From: Pulveribacter suum
GTDB lineage: Bacteria > Pseudomonadota > Gammaproteobacteria > Burkholderiales > Burkholderiaceae_C
Assembly: GCF_003013695.1 (NCBI RefSeq)
Contig: NZ_CP027792.1
Coordinates: forward strand, 1,756,501-1,820,500
Reading direction: 5' to 3'
DNA: 64,000 nt
Below, in pieces: positions 40,955-49,684 of this stretch. Positions within the stretch are counted from its first letter, which is position 1, and every line of letters starts with the position of its first letter. Under the pieces are notes generated by a model. That model was not told the origin of the DNA. It made no database searches and was given only the letters and a program-made list of their open reading frames with translations. The position numbers and the translations under genes are program-made.

Positions 40955-40972
40955 TTCCACGCCGCCACAGCC

Positions 40973-41791
40973 ATGTTCGTCGATTCGCACTGCCACCTGA
41001 ACTTTCCCGAGCTGCGGGGCGACCTGCCGCGCATCCGCCAGGCCATGGCCGACGCGCAGGTGGACCGCGCTCTGTGCATCTGCACCACGATGGAAGAGTT
41101 TGCCGAAGTGCACGCCCTGGCCACCGGGCATGACAACTTCTGGGCCACCGTGGGCGTACACCCCGACACCGAGGACATGACCGAGCCCACCGTGCAGGAT
41201 CTCGTGCAGCGCGCCCGCCTGCCGCGCGTGGTGGCCATCGGCGAGACCGGGCTGGACTACTACGGCATGCAAGACCGCAAGGGTGGGCGCAGCATCGCTG
41301 ACCTGGAATGGCAGCGCGAGCGCTTTCGCACCCACATCCGCGCCGCGCGCGAGGCGGGCCTGCCGCTGGTCATCCACACCCGCAGCGCGTCCCAAGATAC
41401 CCTGGCCATCCTGCGCGAGGAGGGCGAGGACGGGGCGGGCAACCGCGCTGGCGGCGTGTTCCACTGCTTCACCGAGACCGCCCAGGTGGCCCGCGCGGCG
41501 CTGGAGCTGGGCTACTACATCTCGTTTTCCGGCATCCTGACCTTCAAGAACGCGCAGGACCTGCGCGACGTGGCCGCCTTCGTGCCCATGGACCGGCTGA
41601 TGATCGAGACCGACAGCCCCTACCTGGCGCCCGTGCCCTACCGCGGCAAGACCAACAGCCCGGCCTACGTGCCCTACGTGGCGCAGCAGCTGGCGCAGGT
41701 CAAGGGGCTGACCGTGGAGGCGGTGGCAGATGCAACCAGCCGCAACTTCGAGCAACTCTTTTTATCGCGCGCGGCGCAGGAGCACGCATGA
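40973..41791 (+). CDS. TatD-family metal-dependent DNase
   Basis: A 272-residue TIM-barrel hydrolase. HCHLN, GETGLDYYG (Glu metal ligand), PLVIHTRSA, HCFTET and METDSPYLAP-like IETDSPYLAPVP are all present. TatD proteins have 3'-5' exonuclease activity and roles in repair or quality control. Start at ATG 40973 (MFVDSHCHL). The ankyrin gene begins in its stop codon (ATGA). Confidence 0.93.
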   Translation: MFVDSHCHLNFPELRGDLPRIRQAMADAQVDRALCICTTMEEFAEVHALATGHDNFWATVGVHPDTEDMTEPTVQDLVQRARLPRVVAIGETGLDYYGMQDRKGGRSIADLEWQRERFRTHIRAAREAGLPLVIHTRSASQDTLAILREEGEDGAGNRAGGVFHCFTETAQVARAALELGYYISFSGILTFKNAQDLRDVAAFVPMDRLMIETDSPYLAPVPYRGKTNSPAYVPYVAQQLAQVKGLTVEAVADATSRNFEQLFLSRAAQEHA

Positions 41792-42462
41792 ACACGGCGC
41801 GCCGCACCCTGCTGGCCGCGGCCCTGGCGCTGGGGGCTCTGGGCAGCGCCCAGGCAGGCGCCTACGAGGACTTCTTTCGCGCCATCGAGCTGGACAACGG
41901 CGAGCAGGTGGCCTCGCTGCTGCGCCGCGGCTTCGATCCCAACGCCCGCAGCGCCAAGCGCGTGCCGGCGCTGGTCGAGGCACTGCACAAGGACTCGGTG
42001 CAGGCGGCGGCCGTGCTGCTGCAATCGCGCGGGCTGGACGTGAACGCGCGCAACGCCAAGGGCGAGACGGCGCTGATGATGGCCGCCATCCGCGGCAACC
42101 TTCCGGCCGCGCGCGCCCTGATCTCCCGCAATGCCGACGTGAACCAGCAGGGCTGGACGCCGCTGCACTACGCCGCCAGCGGCACCACGGACCATGCGCC
42201 CGCCATGGTCACGCTGCTGCTGGAGCACTACGCCTACATCGATGCCGCGTCGCCCAACGGCACCACGCCGCTGATGATGGCCGTGCGCAACGGCCTGGCC
42301 GACACGGCGCGGCTGCTGGTGCTGGAGGGCGCCGACCCGACGCTGAAGAACGAACGCGGCCTGACGGCCGTGGATTTCGCCCGCCAGGCCGACCGCGATG
42401 ACATGGTGGAGCTGGTGACGGGGGCCGTCCGGCGGCGCCAGCCGAACCGGGGCCAGTGGTAG
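41788..42462 (+). CDS. Ankyrin-repeat protein with signal peptide
   Basis: A 224-residue secreted or periplasmic ankyrin protein. Residues 1-23 are a signal peptide (AQAGAYED cleavage). Four or five ankyrin units follow, with the pattern GETALMMAAIRGNLPAARALI, GWTPLHYAA and GTTPLMMAVRNGLADTARLL. Such proteins usually mediate protein contacts; some bacterial ones protect against peroxide or stress. It is translationally coupled to tatD. Confidence 0.88.
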   Translation: MNTARRTLLAAALALGALGSAQAGAYEDFFRAIELDNGEQVASLLRRGFDPNARSAKRVPALVEALHKDSVQAAAVLLQSRGLDVNARNAKGETALMMAAIRGNLPAARALISRNADVNQQGWTPLHYAASGTTDHAPAMVTLLLEHYAYIDAASPNGTTPLMMAVRNGLADTARLLVLEGADPTLKNERGLTAVDFARQADRDDMVELVTGAVRRRQPNRGQW

Positions 42463-42486
42463 GCTTGCTGACCGAAAAAATATCAG

Positions 42487-42544
42487 TCAAATAGGCCTCT
42501 AGCGCTCGCTGGGCAAGCGCTAGAGGCTATACTTTTTATAGCAA
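42487..42544 (-). repeat. Dispersed repeat copy 9 (reverse), at the msbA 3' end
   Basis: GCCTCTAGCGCTCGCTGGGC then AAGCGCTAGAGGCTATACTTTTTATAGC. CTCTAGCGCT and AGCGCTAGAG form a perfect 10-bp stem. The msbA stop (TAA at 42536-42538) lies inside the tail. Confidence 0.8.
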
Positions 42545-44326
42545 CCCGCCGGCCGGCCGCGCCTGCAGGCGGGCGTACAGGCCGCCCAGCGCCAGCAGCT
42601 CGGCATGCGTGCCCTGCTCGGCGATGCGCCCGCGCTCCATGACGACCACGCGGTCGGCGTGCTCGATGGTGGACAGGCGGTGCGCGATCACCAGCGTGGT
42701 GCGCCCGCGCATGAGCTGCTGCAGGGCGTCTTGCACCAGGCGCTCTGACTCGGTGTCCAGCGCCGAGGTGGCCTCGTCCAGGATGAGGATGGGCGCGTCC
42801 TTGTACAGCGCCCGGGCGATCGCCAGGCGCTGGCGCTGGCCGCCCGACAGCTGGGTGGCGTTGTGTCCGACCACGGTGTGCATGCCCTGCGCCAGCGTGG
42901 CCACGTGCTGCGCCAGGTTCGCCGCGGCCAGGCAGTCCTGCACACGCTGCTCGTCCACCGGCAGGCCCAGGGCCACGTTGGCGGCAATGCTGTCGTTGAA
43001 CATCACCACGTCCTGGCTGACCAGGGCGAACTGCGCGCGCAGCGAAGCCAGGTCCCAGTCGCGCACCGGCACGCCGTCCAGCAGCACGGCGCCGGCGGCC
43101 GGCTCCAGAAAGCGCGGCAGCAGGTTGACCAGCGTCGTCTTGCCCGCGCCCGACGGGCCCACCAGCGCCACCACCTCGCCGGGGCGGATGGCCAGGCTGA
43201 CGCCGCCCAGGGCGGGCGCGTGCGTGTCGGTGAAGGACACGTGCACGTCCTGCAGCTCGATCGCTCCTTGCGCGCGCGCGGTGCTGTGGCTGCCGCTGCT
43301 TTCCGGCTCGGCCTGGCTCAGCAGCGCCAGGCCGCGCTCCAGCGCCGCCACGCCGCGGGTGATGGGGTTGGCCACGTCGGCCATGCGGCGAATGGGGGCG
43401 ATCAGCATCAGCATGGCTGCGATGAAGGAGGCAAAGCCCCCCACGGTCACGTCGCCGGCGCCGCTGGCGCGGCTTTGCCACAGGGCGATCACGATGACCG
43501 CCGACAGCGCCACCGCGGCCAGCAGCTGGGTGGTGGGCGTCATGGCCGCCGAGGAAATGGTGGACTTGATGGCCAGCTTGCGCAGCTGCTGGCTGAGCAC
43601 GCCGAAGCGCCCGGTCTGCTGCTGCTGTGCGCCGTGCAGGCGCACCATGCGGTGGGCCAGCACGTTCTCTTCCACCACATACGCCAGGTCGTCGGTGGCC
43701 TGCTGGCTGGTCTTGGTGATGCGGTACAGGCGGCGCGACAGGGTCTTCATGATCCAGGCCACGCCCGGCACCATGACGGCCACGATCAGCGTCAGCTGCC
43801 AGTTCAGGTAGATCAGGTAGCCCAGCAGCGCCACCAGCGTGAAGCCGTCGCGCGACACGCCCATGAGGGCCTGCACCAGCGCGGTGAAGCCGGCCTGCAC
43901 CTCATACACCACGGTGTTGGACAGCGCGCTGGCCGACTGGCGGCCGAACAGCTCCATGCGCGCCACCATCAGCCGCTCGAACAGCGCCATGCGCAGGCGC
44001 AGCATGCCCTCGTTGGCGATGCGCGCCAGCGCGTACTGGCCGGTGAACTGCGCCACGCCACGCACCAGGAACACACCGATGATGGTCACCGGCACCGCCC
44101 ACAGCGGCAGCGAGCGATCGGTGAAGCCCTGGTCCAGCAGGGGTTTGAGCAGGGCGGGGATGAGCGGCTCGGTGGCGGCGCCCACCAGCGTGGCCAGCCC
44201 GGCCAGACCCCAGGCCAGGCGTTGGTGGCCGAAATACACGTGCAGGCGCTTCAGACGCGCCAGCAGCGAAAGTGCCGGCGCCGGCACGGCAGCAGCCGGC
44301 GCGGCGCTTTGGTTCTTTTCTTGCAT
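42536..44326 (-). CDS. msbA: Lipid A export ABC transporter MsbA
   Basis: A 596-residue fused half-transporter that flips lipid A-core across the inner membrane. Six transmembrane helices occupy about residues 35-320; the ATPase has Walker A GPSGAGKTT, signature LSGGQRQRLAIARAL, and Walker B ILILDEATSALD. Start ATG 44326 gives MQEKNQSAAPAAA. Its stop codon is supplied by the dispersed repeat at 42487-42544. It is divergent from tolB. Length is normal. Confidence 0.93.
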   Translation of the reverse strand: MQEKNQSAAPAAAVPAPALSLLARLKRLHVYFGHQRLAWGLAGLATLVGAATEPLIPALLKPLLDQGFTDRSLPLWAVPVTIIGVFLVRGVAQFTGQYALARIANEGMLRLRMALFERLMVARMELFGRQSASALSNTVVYEVQAGFTALVQALMGVSRDGFTLVALLGYLIYLNWQLTLIVAVMVPGVAWIMKTLSRRLYRITKTSQQATDDLAYVVEENVLAHRMVRLHGAQQQQTGRFGVLSQQLRKLAIKSTISSAAMTPTTQLLAAVALSAVIVIALWQSRASGAGDVTVGGFASFIAAMLMLIAPIRRMADVANPITRGVAALERGLALLSQAEPESSGSHSTARAQGAIELQDVHVSFTDTHAPALGGVSLAIRPGEVVALVGPSGAGKTTLVNLLPRFLEPAAGAVLLDGVPVRDWDLASLRAQFALVSQDVVMFNDSIAANVALGLPVDEQRVQDCLAAANLAQHVATLAQGMHTVVGHNATQLSGGQRQRLAIARALYKDAPILILDEATSALDTESERLVQDALQQLMRGRTTLVIAHRLSTIEHADRVVVMERGRIAEQGTHAELLALGGLYARLQARPAGGLL

Positions 44327-44448
44327 GAGGGGCGGATTCTACGGACGGGCGCCGGCACAGTTTGTCACCTGCCCTGTGGCCTGATGTGTAACATGGCGGG
44401 CTTCGTTGTCCGGCCCCTGGCCCTTGACGGTGCTTCATTCCTCATTCG

Positions 44449-45801
44449 ATGGATGCCCTGACGCCCATGCGCATTGACCGCTTGCTCCCTTCTTCCTCCT
44501 CCCCTCGCGCTTCCCTGTCTTCCCTGTCCATGGCCGTGACACGCCGCGGCGCCGCCGTGGCGCTGGGCAGCGCCTGCGCGCTGCCGGCGCTGGCGCAGTT
44601 CCGGGTGGAGATCACCGGCGTCGGCCTGACGCAGCTGCCTGTCGCCATCGCGCCGCTGCGCGGCGAGGCACAGGCGCCGCAGAAGATCTCTGCCATCGTC
44701 CAGGCCGACCTGGAGCGCAGCGGGCGCTTCATCGGCGTGGACGCCTCTGGCGTGGCGCTGGACGAGTCCTCCCGCCCCGACCTGGCGCTGTGGCGCCAGC
44801 GCAAGGCCGACGCGCTCAGCTCCGGCAGCATCACGCGCCTGGCCGACGGCCGCTTCGACGTGCGCTTTCGGCTGTGGGACGTGGTCAAGGCGCAGGATCT
44901 GGGCGGCCAGAGCTTCGTCGTCACTCAGGCCGACCTGCGCCTGGTGGCGCACCGCATCGCCGACTACATCTACGAAAAACTCACTGGCGAGCGCGGCGTG
45001 TTTTCCACCCGCATCGCCTACGTGACCAAAGTCGGCTCGCGCTACAGCCTGTGGGTGGCCGATGCAGACGGCGAGAATGCCCAGTCGGCCCTGTCCAGCC
45101 CCGAGCCCATCATCTCTCCGGCCTGGTCGCCCACGGGCTCGCAGCTGGCCTATGTGTCGTTCGAGTCGCGCAAGCCGGTGGTCTATGTGCATGACGTGGC
45201 CAGTGGCCGCCGGCGGCTGATCGCCAACTTTCGCGGCTCCAACAGCGCGCCGGCCTGGTCGCCCGACGGCAGCCAGCTGGCCGTGACACTCAGCCGCGAC
45301 GGCGGCTCGCAGCTGTACACCATCGACGCCAGCGGCGGCCAGCCGCGCCGGCTGATGCAAAGCAGCGGTATCGACACCGAGCCGGCCTTTTCCAGCGACG
45401 GGCGCAGCATCTACTTTGTGAGCGACCGCGGCGGCTCGCCCCAGATCTACCGCGTGGGCGCGGCAGGTGGCAATGCCGAGCGGGTGACCTTCCAGGGGTC
45501 CTACAACATTTCACCGTCCATCAGCCCGGACGGCCAGTGGTTGGCCTACATCTCGCGCGTTGGGGGCGGCTACAAACTGCACGTCATGGACCTGAAGTCA
45601 GGCACCGTAACGGCCGTCACGGATACCAACGCTGATGAGAGCCCCAGCTTCGCGCCCAACAGCCGGCTGATCGTCTATGCCACCCAGCAGCAGGGCCGCG
45701 ACGCCCTGATGACCACCACACTGGATGGCAAGATCAAGGCGCGGCTGGCAGGGCAGGGCGGGGACATCCGCGAGCCCGACTGGGGCCCGTTCCAGAAATA
45801 A
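44449..45801 (+). CDS. tolB: Tol-Pal system beta-propeller protein TolB
   Basis: A 450-residue periplasmic protein with a small N-terminal domain and six WD-like blades (repeats such as PAWSPDGSQLAV and PAFSSDGRSIYF). It links Pal to TolA in the envelope-constriction complex. The signal region includes a twin-arginine pair TRRGAAVALG before the ALPALAQ cleavage site. The start is uncertain among ATG 44449, 44467 and 44530; none has a strong ribosome site. pal follows 64 bp later. tolQ, tolR and tolA are not upstream here (msbA is, on the opposite strand). Confidence 0.92.
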   Translation: MDALTPMRIDRLLPSSSSPRASLSSLSMAVTRRGAAVALGSACALPALAQFRVEITGVGLTQLPVAIAPLRGEAQAPQKISAIVQADLERSGRFIGVDASGVALDESSRPDLALWRQRKADALSSGSITRLADGRFDVRFRLWDVVKAQDLGGQSFVVTQADLRLVAHRIADYIYEKLTGERGVFSTRIAYVTKVGSRYSLWVADADGENAQSALSSPEPIISPAWSPTGSQLAYVSFESRKPVVYVHDVASGRRRLIANFRGSNSAPAWSPDGSQLAVTLSRDGGSQLYTIDASGGQPRRLMQSSGIDTEPAFSSDGRSIYFVSDRGGSPQIYRVGAAGGNAERVTFQGSYNISPSISPDGQWLAYISRVGGGYKLHVMDLKSGTVTAVTDTNADESPSFAPNSRLIVYATQQQGRDALMTTTLDGKIKARLAGQGGDIREPDWGPFQK

Positions 45802-45865
45802 GACAACCAGAACATCCACACCCTTTTTTCGTTCCACCGAACTACTGCACTTCAGGAGAATCCAC

Positions 45866-46414
45866 ATGCCTCGCTTCCCCTTCCAACGCGTTTCCGCTGC
45901 CCTGGCCATTGCCGCACTGATGGCGGGCTGCAGCTCCGGCGTCAAGCTCGATGATGTGCCGGTGGAAGACCGCGGTGCCACGTCCACGGCGCCCGGCTCG
46001 GGCGCCAACTCGGGCTCGACTGGCCAAAGTGGCGTCGCGCCCGTGGACCTGACGCAATCCGGCCGTGAAGGGGAAGGCCCCGTGGGCGTGGCCCGTGTCA
46101 TCTACTTCGACTTCGACAGCTACGTGGTGAAGCCGGAATTCCAGTCGGCACTGGACCAGCACGCTCGCTACCTGAAGAGCTCGAACGCCCGCAAGGTCAT
46201 GATCGAAGGTCACACCGACGAGCGCGGCGGTCGCGAATACAACCTGGCCCTGGGCCAAAAGCGCGCCGAGGCCGTGCGACGTTCGCTGGGCCTGCTGGGC
46301 GTGTCCGATGCCCAGATGGAAGCCGTGAGCTTCGGCAAGGAAAAGCCCGCTTCTGTGGGCCACGGTGAAGACGCGCATTCGCAAAACCGCCGCGCCGAAC
46401 TGTCGTACCGCTGA
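45866..46414 (+). CDS. pal: Peptidoglycan-associated lipoprotein Pal
   Basis: A 182-residue outer-membrane lipoprotein. The lipobox LMAGC marks the lipidation cysteine at residue 22. A linker rich in Gly, Ser and Thr is followed by the OmpA-like domain with YFDFDSYVVKPEFQ and the peptidoglycan-binding GHTDERGGREYN and NRRAEL motifs. CAGGAGAA precedes the ATG at 45866. cpoB starts at its last base. Confidence 0.95.
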   Translation: MPRFPFQRVSAALAIAALMAGCSSGVKLDDVPVEDRGATSTAPGSGANSGSTGQSGVAPVDLTQSGREGEGPVGVARVIYFDFDSYVVKPEFQSALDQHARYLKSSNARKVMIEGHTDERGGREYNLALGQKRAEAVRRSLGLLGVSDAQMEAVSFGKEKPASVGHGEDAHSQNRRAELSYR

Positions 46415-47205
46415 TGGCAGCGTCTCGCCAAATCTCGCGGCGTCCGCGCGCTGCGGCTGTGGCCGCCGTGTTTGTGGCCACGCTGGCGTGGGCCGGGCCC
46501 AGCTACGCTCTGTTTGAGGACGACGAAGCGCGCCGCGCCATTTTGGAGTTGCGTCAGCGCGTCGATGCGTTGATGCAGTCCAGCCAGCGTGCGGGTGAGC
46601 GCTCCGGTGACGAGGTCTCGCAGCTGCGCCGCAGCCTGCTGGACCTGCAGTCGCAGATTGAAGCCCTGCGCACTGAACAGGCCTTGTTGCGTGGCCAGAA
46701 CGAGCAGCTGATGCGCGACGTGGGCGAGCTGCAGCGCCGGCAAAAGGACATGGCCCAGGGGGTGGACGAACGCCTGCGCCAGTTCGAGCCCGCCAAGGTC
46801 ACGGTGGATGGCCGCGAGTTCCAGGCCGACGCTGCTGAAAAGCGCGATTTTGAGGCCGCCCTGGCGGTTTTCCGTTCCGGCGGCTTTGCCGATTCGGTGC
46901 CGGCGTTCGGGTCTTTCCTGCGTCAATATCCGCAGTCGGGCTATGCGCCATCGGCCCGGTTCTGGTTGGGCAACGCCCAGTACGCCACGCGTGACTACAA
47001 AGAAGCGATCAACAACTTCAAGGCCTTGCTGGCCGCCGCGCCCGATCATGCGCGGGCACCTGAGGCGGCCTTGTCGATCGCGAACTGCCAGATCGAGCTG
47101 AAGGACACGCGCTCCGCGCGCAAGACGCTCGAAGACCTCATCCGCACCTACCCGCAATCCGAGGCGGCCACCGCTGCCAAGGAGCGGCTGGCACGGCTGA
47201 AGTGA
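46414..47205 (+). CDS. cpoB: Cell division coordinator CpoB (YbgF)
   Basis: A 263-residue periplasmic protein that coordinates PBP1B and Tol during septation. Signal peptide covers about residues 1-32 (SYALFEDDEARR cleavage). A trimeric coiled coil of the form LRQRVDALMQ / LLDLQSQIEALR occupies about 40-115, and TPR repeats the C-terminal half (FRSGGFADSVPAFGSFLRQYP). It overlaps pal by one base and tcdA overlaps its stop. Confidence 0.92.
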   Translation: MAASRQISRRPRAAAVAAVFVATLAWAGPSYALFEDDEARRAILELRQRVDALMQSSQRAGERSGDEVSQLRRSLLDLQSQIEALRTEQALLRGQNEQLMRDVGELQRRQKDMAQGVDERLRQFEPAKVTVDGREFQADAAEKRDFEAALAVFRSGGFADSVPAFGSFLRQYPQSGYAPSARFWLGNAQYATRDYKEAINNFKALLAAAPDHARAPEAALSIANCQIELKDTRSARKTLEDLIRTYPQSEAATAAKERLARLK

Positions 47206-48005
47206 ACGCGCTGGCTGCTTCCGCGCCGCTACCGCCGCACGAACCAGACGCCGAGCGCCGCTTTGGCGGGCTGGCGCGCCTGTACGGCGTAGCAGGGGCA
47301 GCGGCCATTCGGCGTGCCCACGTGGCTGTGGTGGGCATCGGCGGCGTGGGTTCCTGGGCTGCTGAGGCCCTGGCGCGCAGCGGCGTCGCACAGCTCACGC
47401 TGATCGACCTGGACCACGTGGCGGAGTCCAACATCAATCGCCAGGTCCACGCGCTGTCCACCACGGTGGGCCAGTCCAAGGTGCAGGCCATGGCCGAGCG
47501 CATCGCGCTCATCCATCCAGGCTGCGAGGTGCATGGGGTGGAGGATTTTGCGGAGCCCGGCAACTGGCCGGCCATCCTGCCGCCCGGTGTACAGGCCGTC
47601 ATCGATGCCTGTGACCAGATGAAGGCCAAGACGGCCATGGCCGCCTGGGCCTTGAGAACGTGCATGCACTTCATCGCCGTGGGCGCTGCCGGCGGCAAGC
47701 GCCATGGCCACAAGGTGGAAGTGGACGACTTGGCCCACACCACCCATGACCCTCTGCTGGCCCAGCTGCGCTATCGACTGCGCCGCGAGCACGGTGCGGC
47801 CCAGGGTGGCAAGCGCATCGGCGTGCCCTGCGTTTTCAGCCGCGAAGCCGTGGCTCCGCCCCATGCGTCCTGCGAGCTGGAAGCCGGCGATGGCACGCTG
47901 AACTGCCACGGCTACGGCTCAAGCGTCGCCGTGACTGCCAGCTTCGGCCTGTGCGCGGCTGGCTGGCTGCTGGACCGCATCGCCCTGGCCGCACCGGCGC
48001 CGTGA
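47202..48005 (+). CDS. tcdA: tRNA threonylcarbamoyladenosine dehydratase TcdA (CsdL)
   Basis: A 267-residue E1-like enzyme that cyclises the t6A modification at position 37 of tRNAs. Nucleotide-binding GIGGVGSWAAEALARSG is at about residues 47-63 and the conserved INRQVHALSTTVGQSK follows. Catalytic cysteines around VPCVFSREA and HASCELE are present. Start is a GTG at 47202 overlapping the cpoB TGA. tRNA-Lys, itself a t6A substrate, lies 61 bp downstream. Confidence 0.92.
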   Translation: MNALAASAPLPPHEPDAERRFGGLARLYGVAGAAAIRRAHVAVVGIGGVGSWAAEALARSGVAQLTLIDLDHVAESNINRQVHALSTTVGQSKVQAMAERIALIHPGCEVHGVEDFAEPGNWPAILPPGVQAVIDACDQMKAKTAMAAWALRTCMHFIAVGAAGGKRHGHKVEVDDLAHTTHDPLLAQLRYRLRREHGAAQGGKRIGVPCVFSREAVAPPHASCELEAGDGTLNCHGYGSSVAVTASFGLCAAGWLLDRIALAAPAP

Positions 48006-48066
48006 AAAGGCAGGCTATAATTCGAGGCTTCGCTGGAGTTGCAGCGAGCTTTGTCAAAGAAGCCGT

Positions 48067-48142
48067 GGGTCGTTAGCTCAGCCGGTAGAGCAGCGGACTT
48101 TTAATCCGTTGGTCACAAGTTCGAATCTTGTACGACCCACCA
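48067..48142 (+). tRNA. tRNA-Lys (anticodon UUU)
   Basis: A 76-nt cloverleaf from GGGTCGTTAGCTCAGC to ACGACCCACCA. The acceptor arms GGGTCGT/ACGACCC pair perfectly and CCA is encoded. Anticodon loop CTTTTAA reads TTT. The T-arm has GTTCGAATC. It is the likely landmark for the phage-type genes that follow. Confidence 0.97.
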
Positions 48143-48158
48143 CGCATCCATCCCAATC

Positions 48159-48197
48159 AAGCACTTGCGCCCTGTATCGGCACAAGTGCTTTTTTGT
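48159..48197 (+). terminator. Rho-independent terminator after tRNA-Lys
   Basis: AAGCACTTG (48159-48167) and CAAGTGCTT (48183-48191) form a 9-bp stem with a 15-base loop, then TTTTT. It may also face the YqaJ gene's 3' end. Confidence 0.85.
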
Positions 48198-48226
48198 TTG
48201 TTGCCTACTCTGTGCTCTTTGAGCCT

Positions 48227-48862
48227 TCAAGCTGCTTGGGTCAGCTGAGGATTGCGATAGTTGCGTATCAGCGCCACCGTGTTCTGTACCTCGGCGCTGA
48301 ACTGCGTGATCGATTCTTCCAGCCGTGCGATATACGCCTCGTCGCGGTAAATGCGCCGCACGATCAGGCGGGCATTGGGTGGGAAAGCCGGGTTGAAGCT
48401 CACGAAATCCCACCACTTGCGCTGCGTGACCCACATCGAGCCCTGAATCTGGGCTGTGTAGCCGGGTGGCTCGGCAGGCAGGGAAAGATAGTCGGCATGC
48501 GTGCGCTCGCGCGGGCATTTGATCTCCACGCCGCCGTCGTCATCCACCAGGCCATCGGGTGAGACGCCGCAAGGCAGGTGTTCGTGCAGGCAAAAACCCA
48601 CTTCGGTGACAAAGTTGCCTGTCAGGGCCTCGTACTCTGCCCGGGCCACGGGCTCGCGTTCGACCCCTGTTTCCATGGCCAGCGTGGTGAAGGTGTCCAG
48701 TGGCTGGCCGGTGACGATCTCCAGCGCCAACTGCGTGGCATAGGCCCTGCGCGTCAGGCCCTTGCCGGCTGCCAGCACGTCGGCAAAACGGCTACCCGTG
48801 GCCTTGCCCAGGCGCAATGCCGTCCATTCGGCGGTGCCTTGCGCTGCATCACTGACCCGCAT
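48227..48862 (-). CDS. YqaJ-family viral recombinase (lambda-exonuclease fold)
   Basis: A 211-residue 5'-3' exonuclease of the YqaJ family. The N-terminal GTAEWTALRLGKATGSRF and the middle METGVEREPVARAEYEALTG match the fold; catalytic acids and lysine are in GVSPDGLVDDDGGVEIKCPRE. It resects double-strand ends for annealing by its partner. Its start overlaps the ERF gene by 14 bases, so the pair forms an SSAP-exonuclease (SynExo) module. No phage structural gene or integrase is near, so it may be a remnant or a domesticated module. Confidence 0.9.
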   Translation of the reverse strand: MRVSDAAQGTAEWTALRLGKATGSRFADVLAAGKGLTRRAYATQLALEIVTGQPLDTFTTLAMETGVEREPVARAEYEALTGNFVTEVGFCLHEHLPCGVSPDGLVDDDGGVEIKCPRERTHADYLSLPAEPPGYTAQIQGSMWVTQRKWWDFVSFNPAFPPNARLIVRRIYRDEAYIARLEESITQFSAEVQNTVALIRNYRNPQLTQAA

Positions 48863-49478
48863 CGGTATCGGCCGTGGCTCGCTGGGCGATGGCCTTTAGC
48901 TCGGCATGGCGGGTAGCCAGGGCCAGGCGGTCTGCCTGCGCGGCGTTTTGCCAGAAGGCCTTGTAGCTGTCCAGGCCTGCCTGGGCCGCTTCCATGGCGG
49001 AATCCAACAGGCGCTGAGGCGGCTCGGGCATGCGTGGGTCGTCATCTTCAGGGTCCAGGTAGGACTCTGGATCCATCGCCATCGTGGGCACGACGAACTG
49101 CTGGAACAACGCCGTGCGAAATGCGATGGACTGGGCCTTGGTCACCGCTTTGTCCCCGGCATCCATGGCTTCGCCGAAGCATTCGCTGAGCATGTAGGAG
49201 CCATCTTCGGCGGAAAACCTGAAGCTGCCCTTGAGCGTGCAAAAGCGTATGGCCCGGCCATCCTTTGGATCGCCGCGGAAACGTTCTTGAACGTTCAAAT
49301 CTGAATACGAAGGCGTGACGGTGATGCCATGCTTGACCAGCAGCGGCGACAGCTCGTTCATGGCGGACTCGATGCCTCGAAAGCTGTAGCCCTGCTGCAC
49401 GTTGCGCTGCAGCTTGGCAATGCCTGTGGTGGCGATGTCCTTCATCACGCCGAGGACGGCGTCCTGGATTTTGCTCAT
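48849..49478 (-). CDS. ERF-family single-strand annealing protein
   Basis: A 209-residue single-strand annealing recombinase. The ERF core VQQGYSFRGIESAMNELSPLL is near residue 30, followed by HGITVTPSYS and a conserved TKAQSIAFRTALFQQF. It would coat 3' tails produced by the YqaJ exonuclease encoded next. A variable acidic tail covers the last 60 residues. It is divergent from a small acidic ORF (49685) over 206 bp. Base composition by eye is a little lower in GC than the flanking housekeeping genes. Confidence 0.88.
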   Translation of the reverse strand: MSKIQDAVLGVMKDIATTGIAKLQRNVQQGYSFRGIESAMNELSPLLVKHGITVTPSYSDLNVQERFRGDPKDGRAIRFCTLKGSFRFSAEDGSYMLSECFGEAMDAGDKAVTKAQSIAFRTALFQQFVVPTMAMDPESYLDPEDDDPRMPEPPQRLLDSAMEAAQAGLDSYKAFWQNAAQADRLALATRHAELKAIAQRATADTDAGQ

Positions 49479-49684
49479 GCGGCGTCTCTTGTGGTTGGAG
49501 TGCGACGGGCCAAACGTAGTGCGAACGAGCGCTGGTGCTTGTAGGCCAAGCGACAGTGCGCGCGCCGGCCTGCTGCGCAGGTCGTTGGGGCGCGGCCAGC
49601 TCCTACCTGAACGCTGGTGCTGGCCCGACCGCCACGTCGCCGGCAGGCGCCCAACCTTGGCCTACGTTTTCAAGGAGGTACGCC

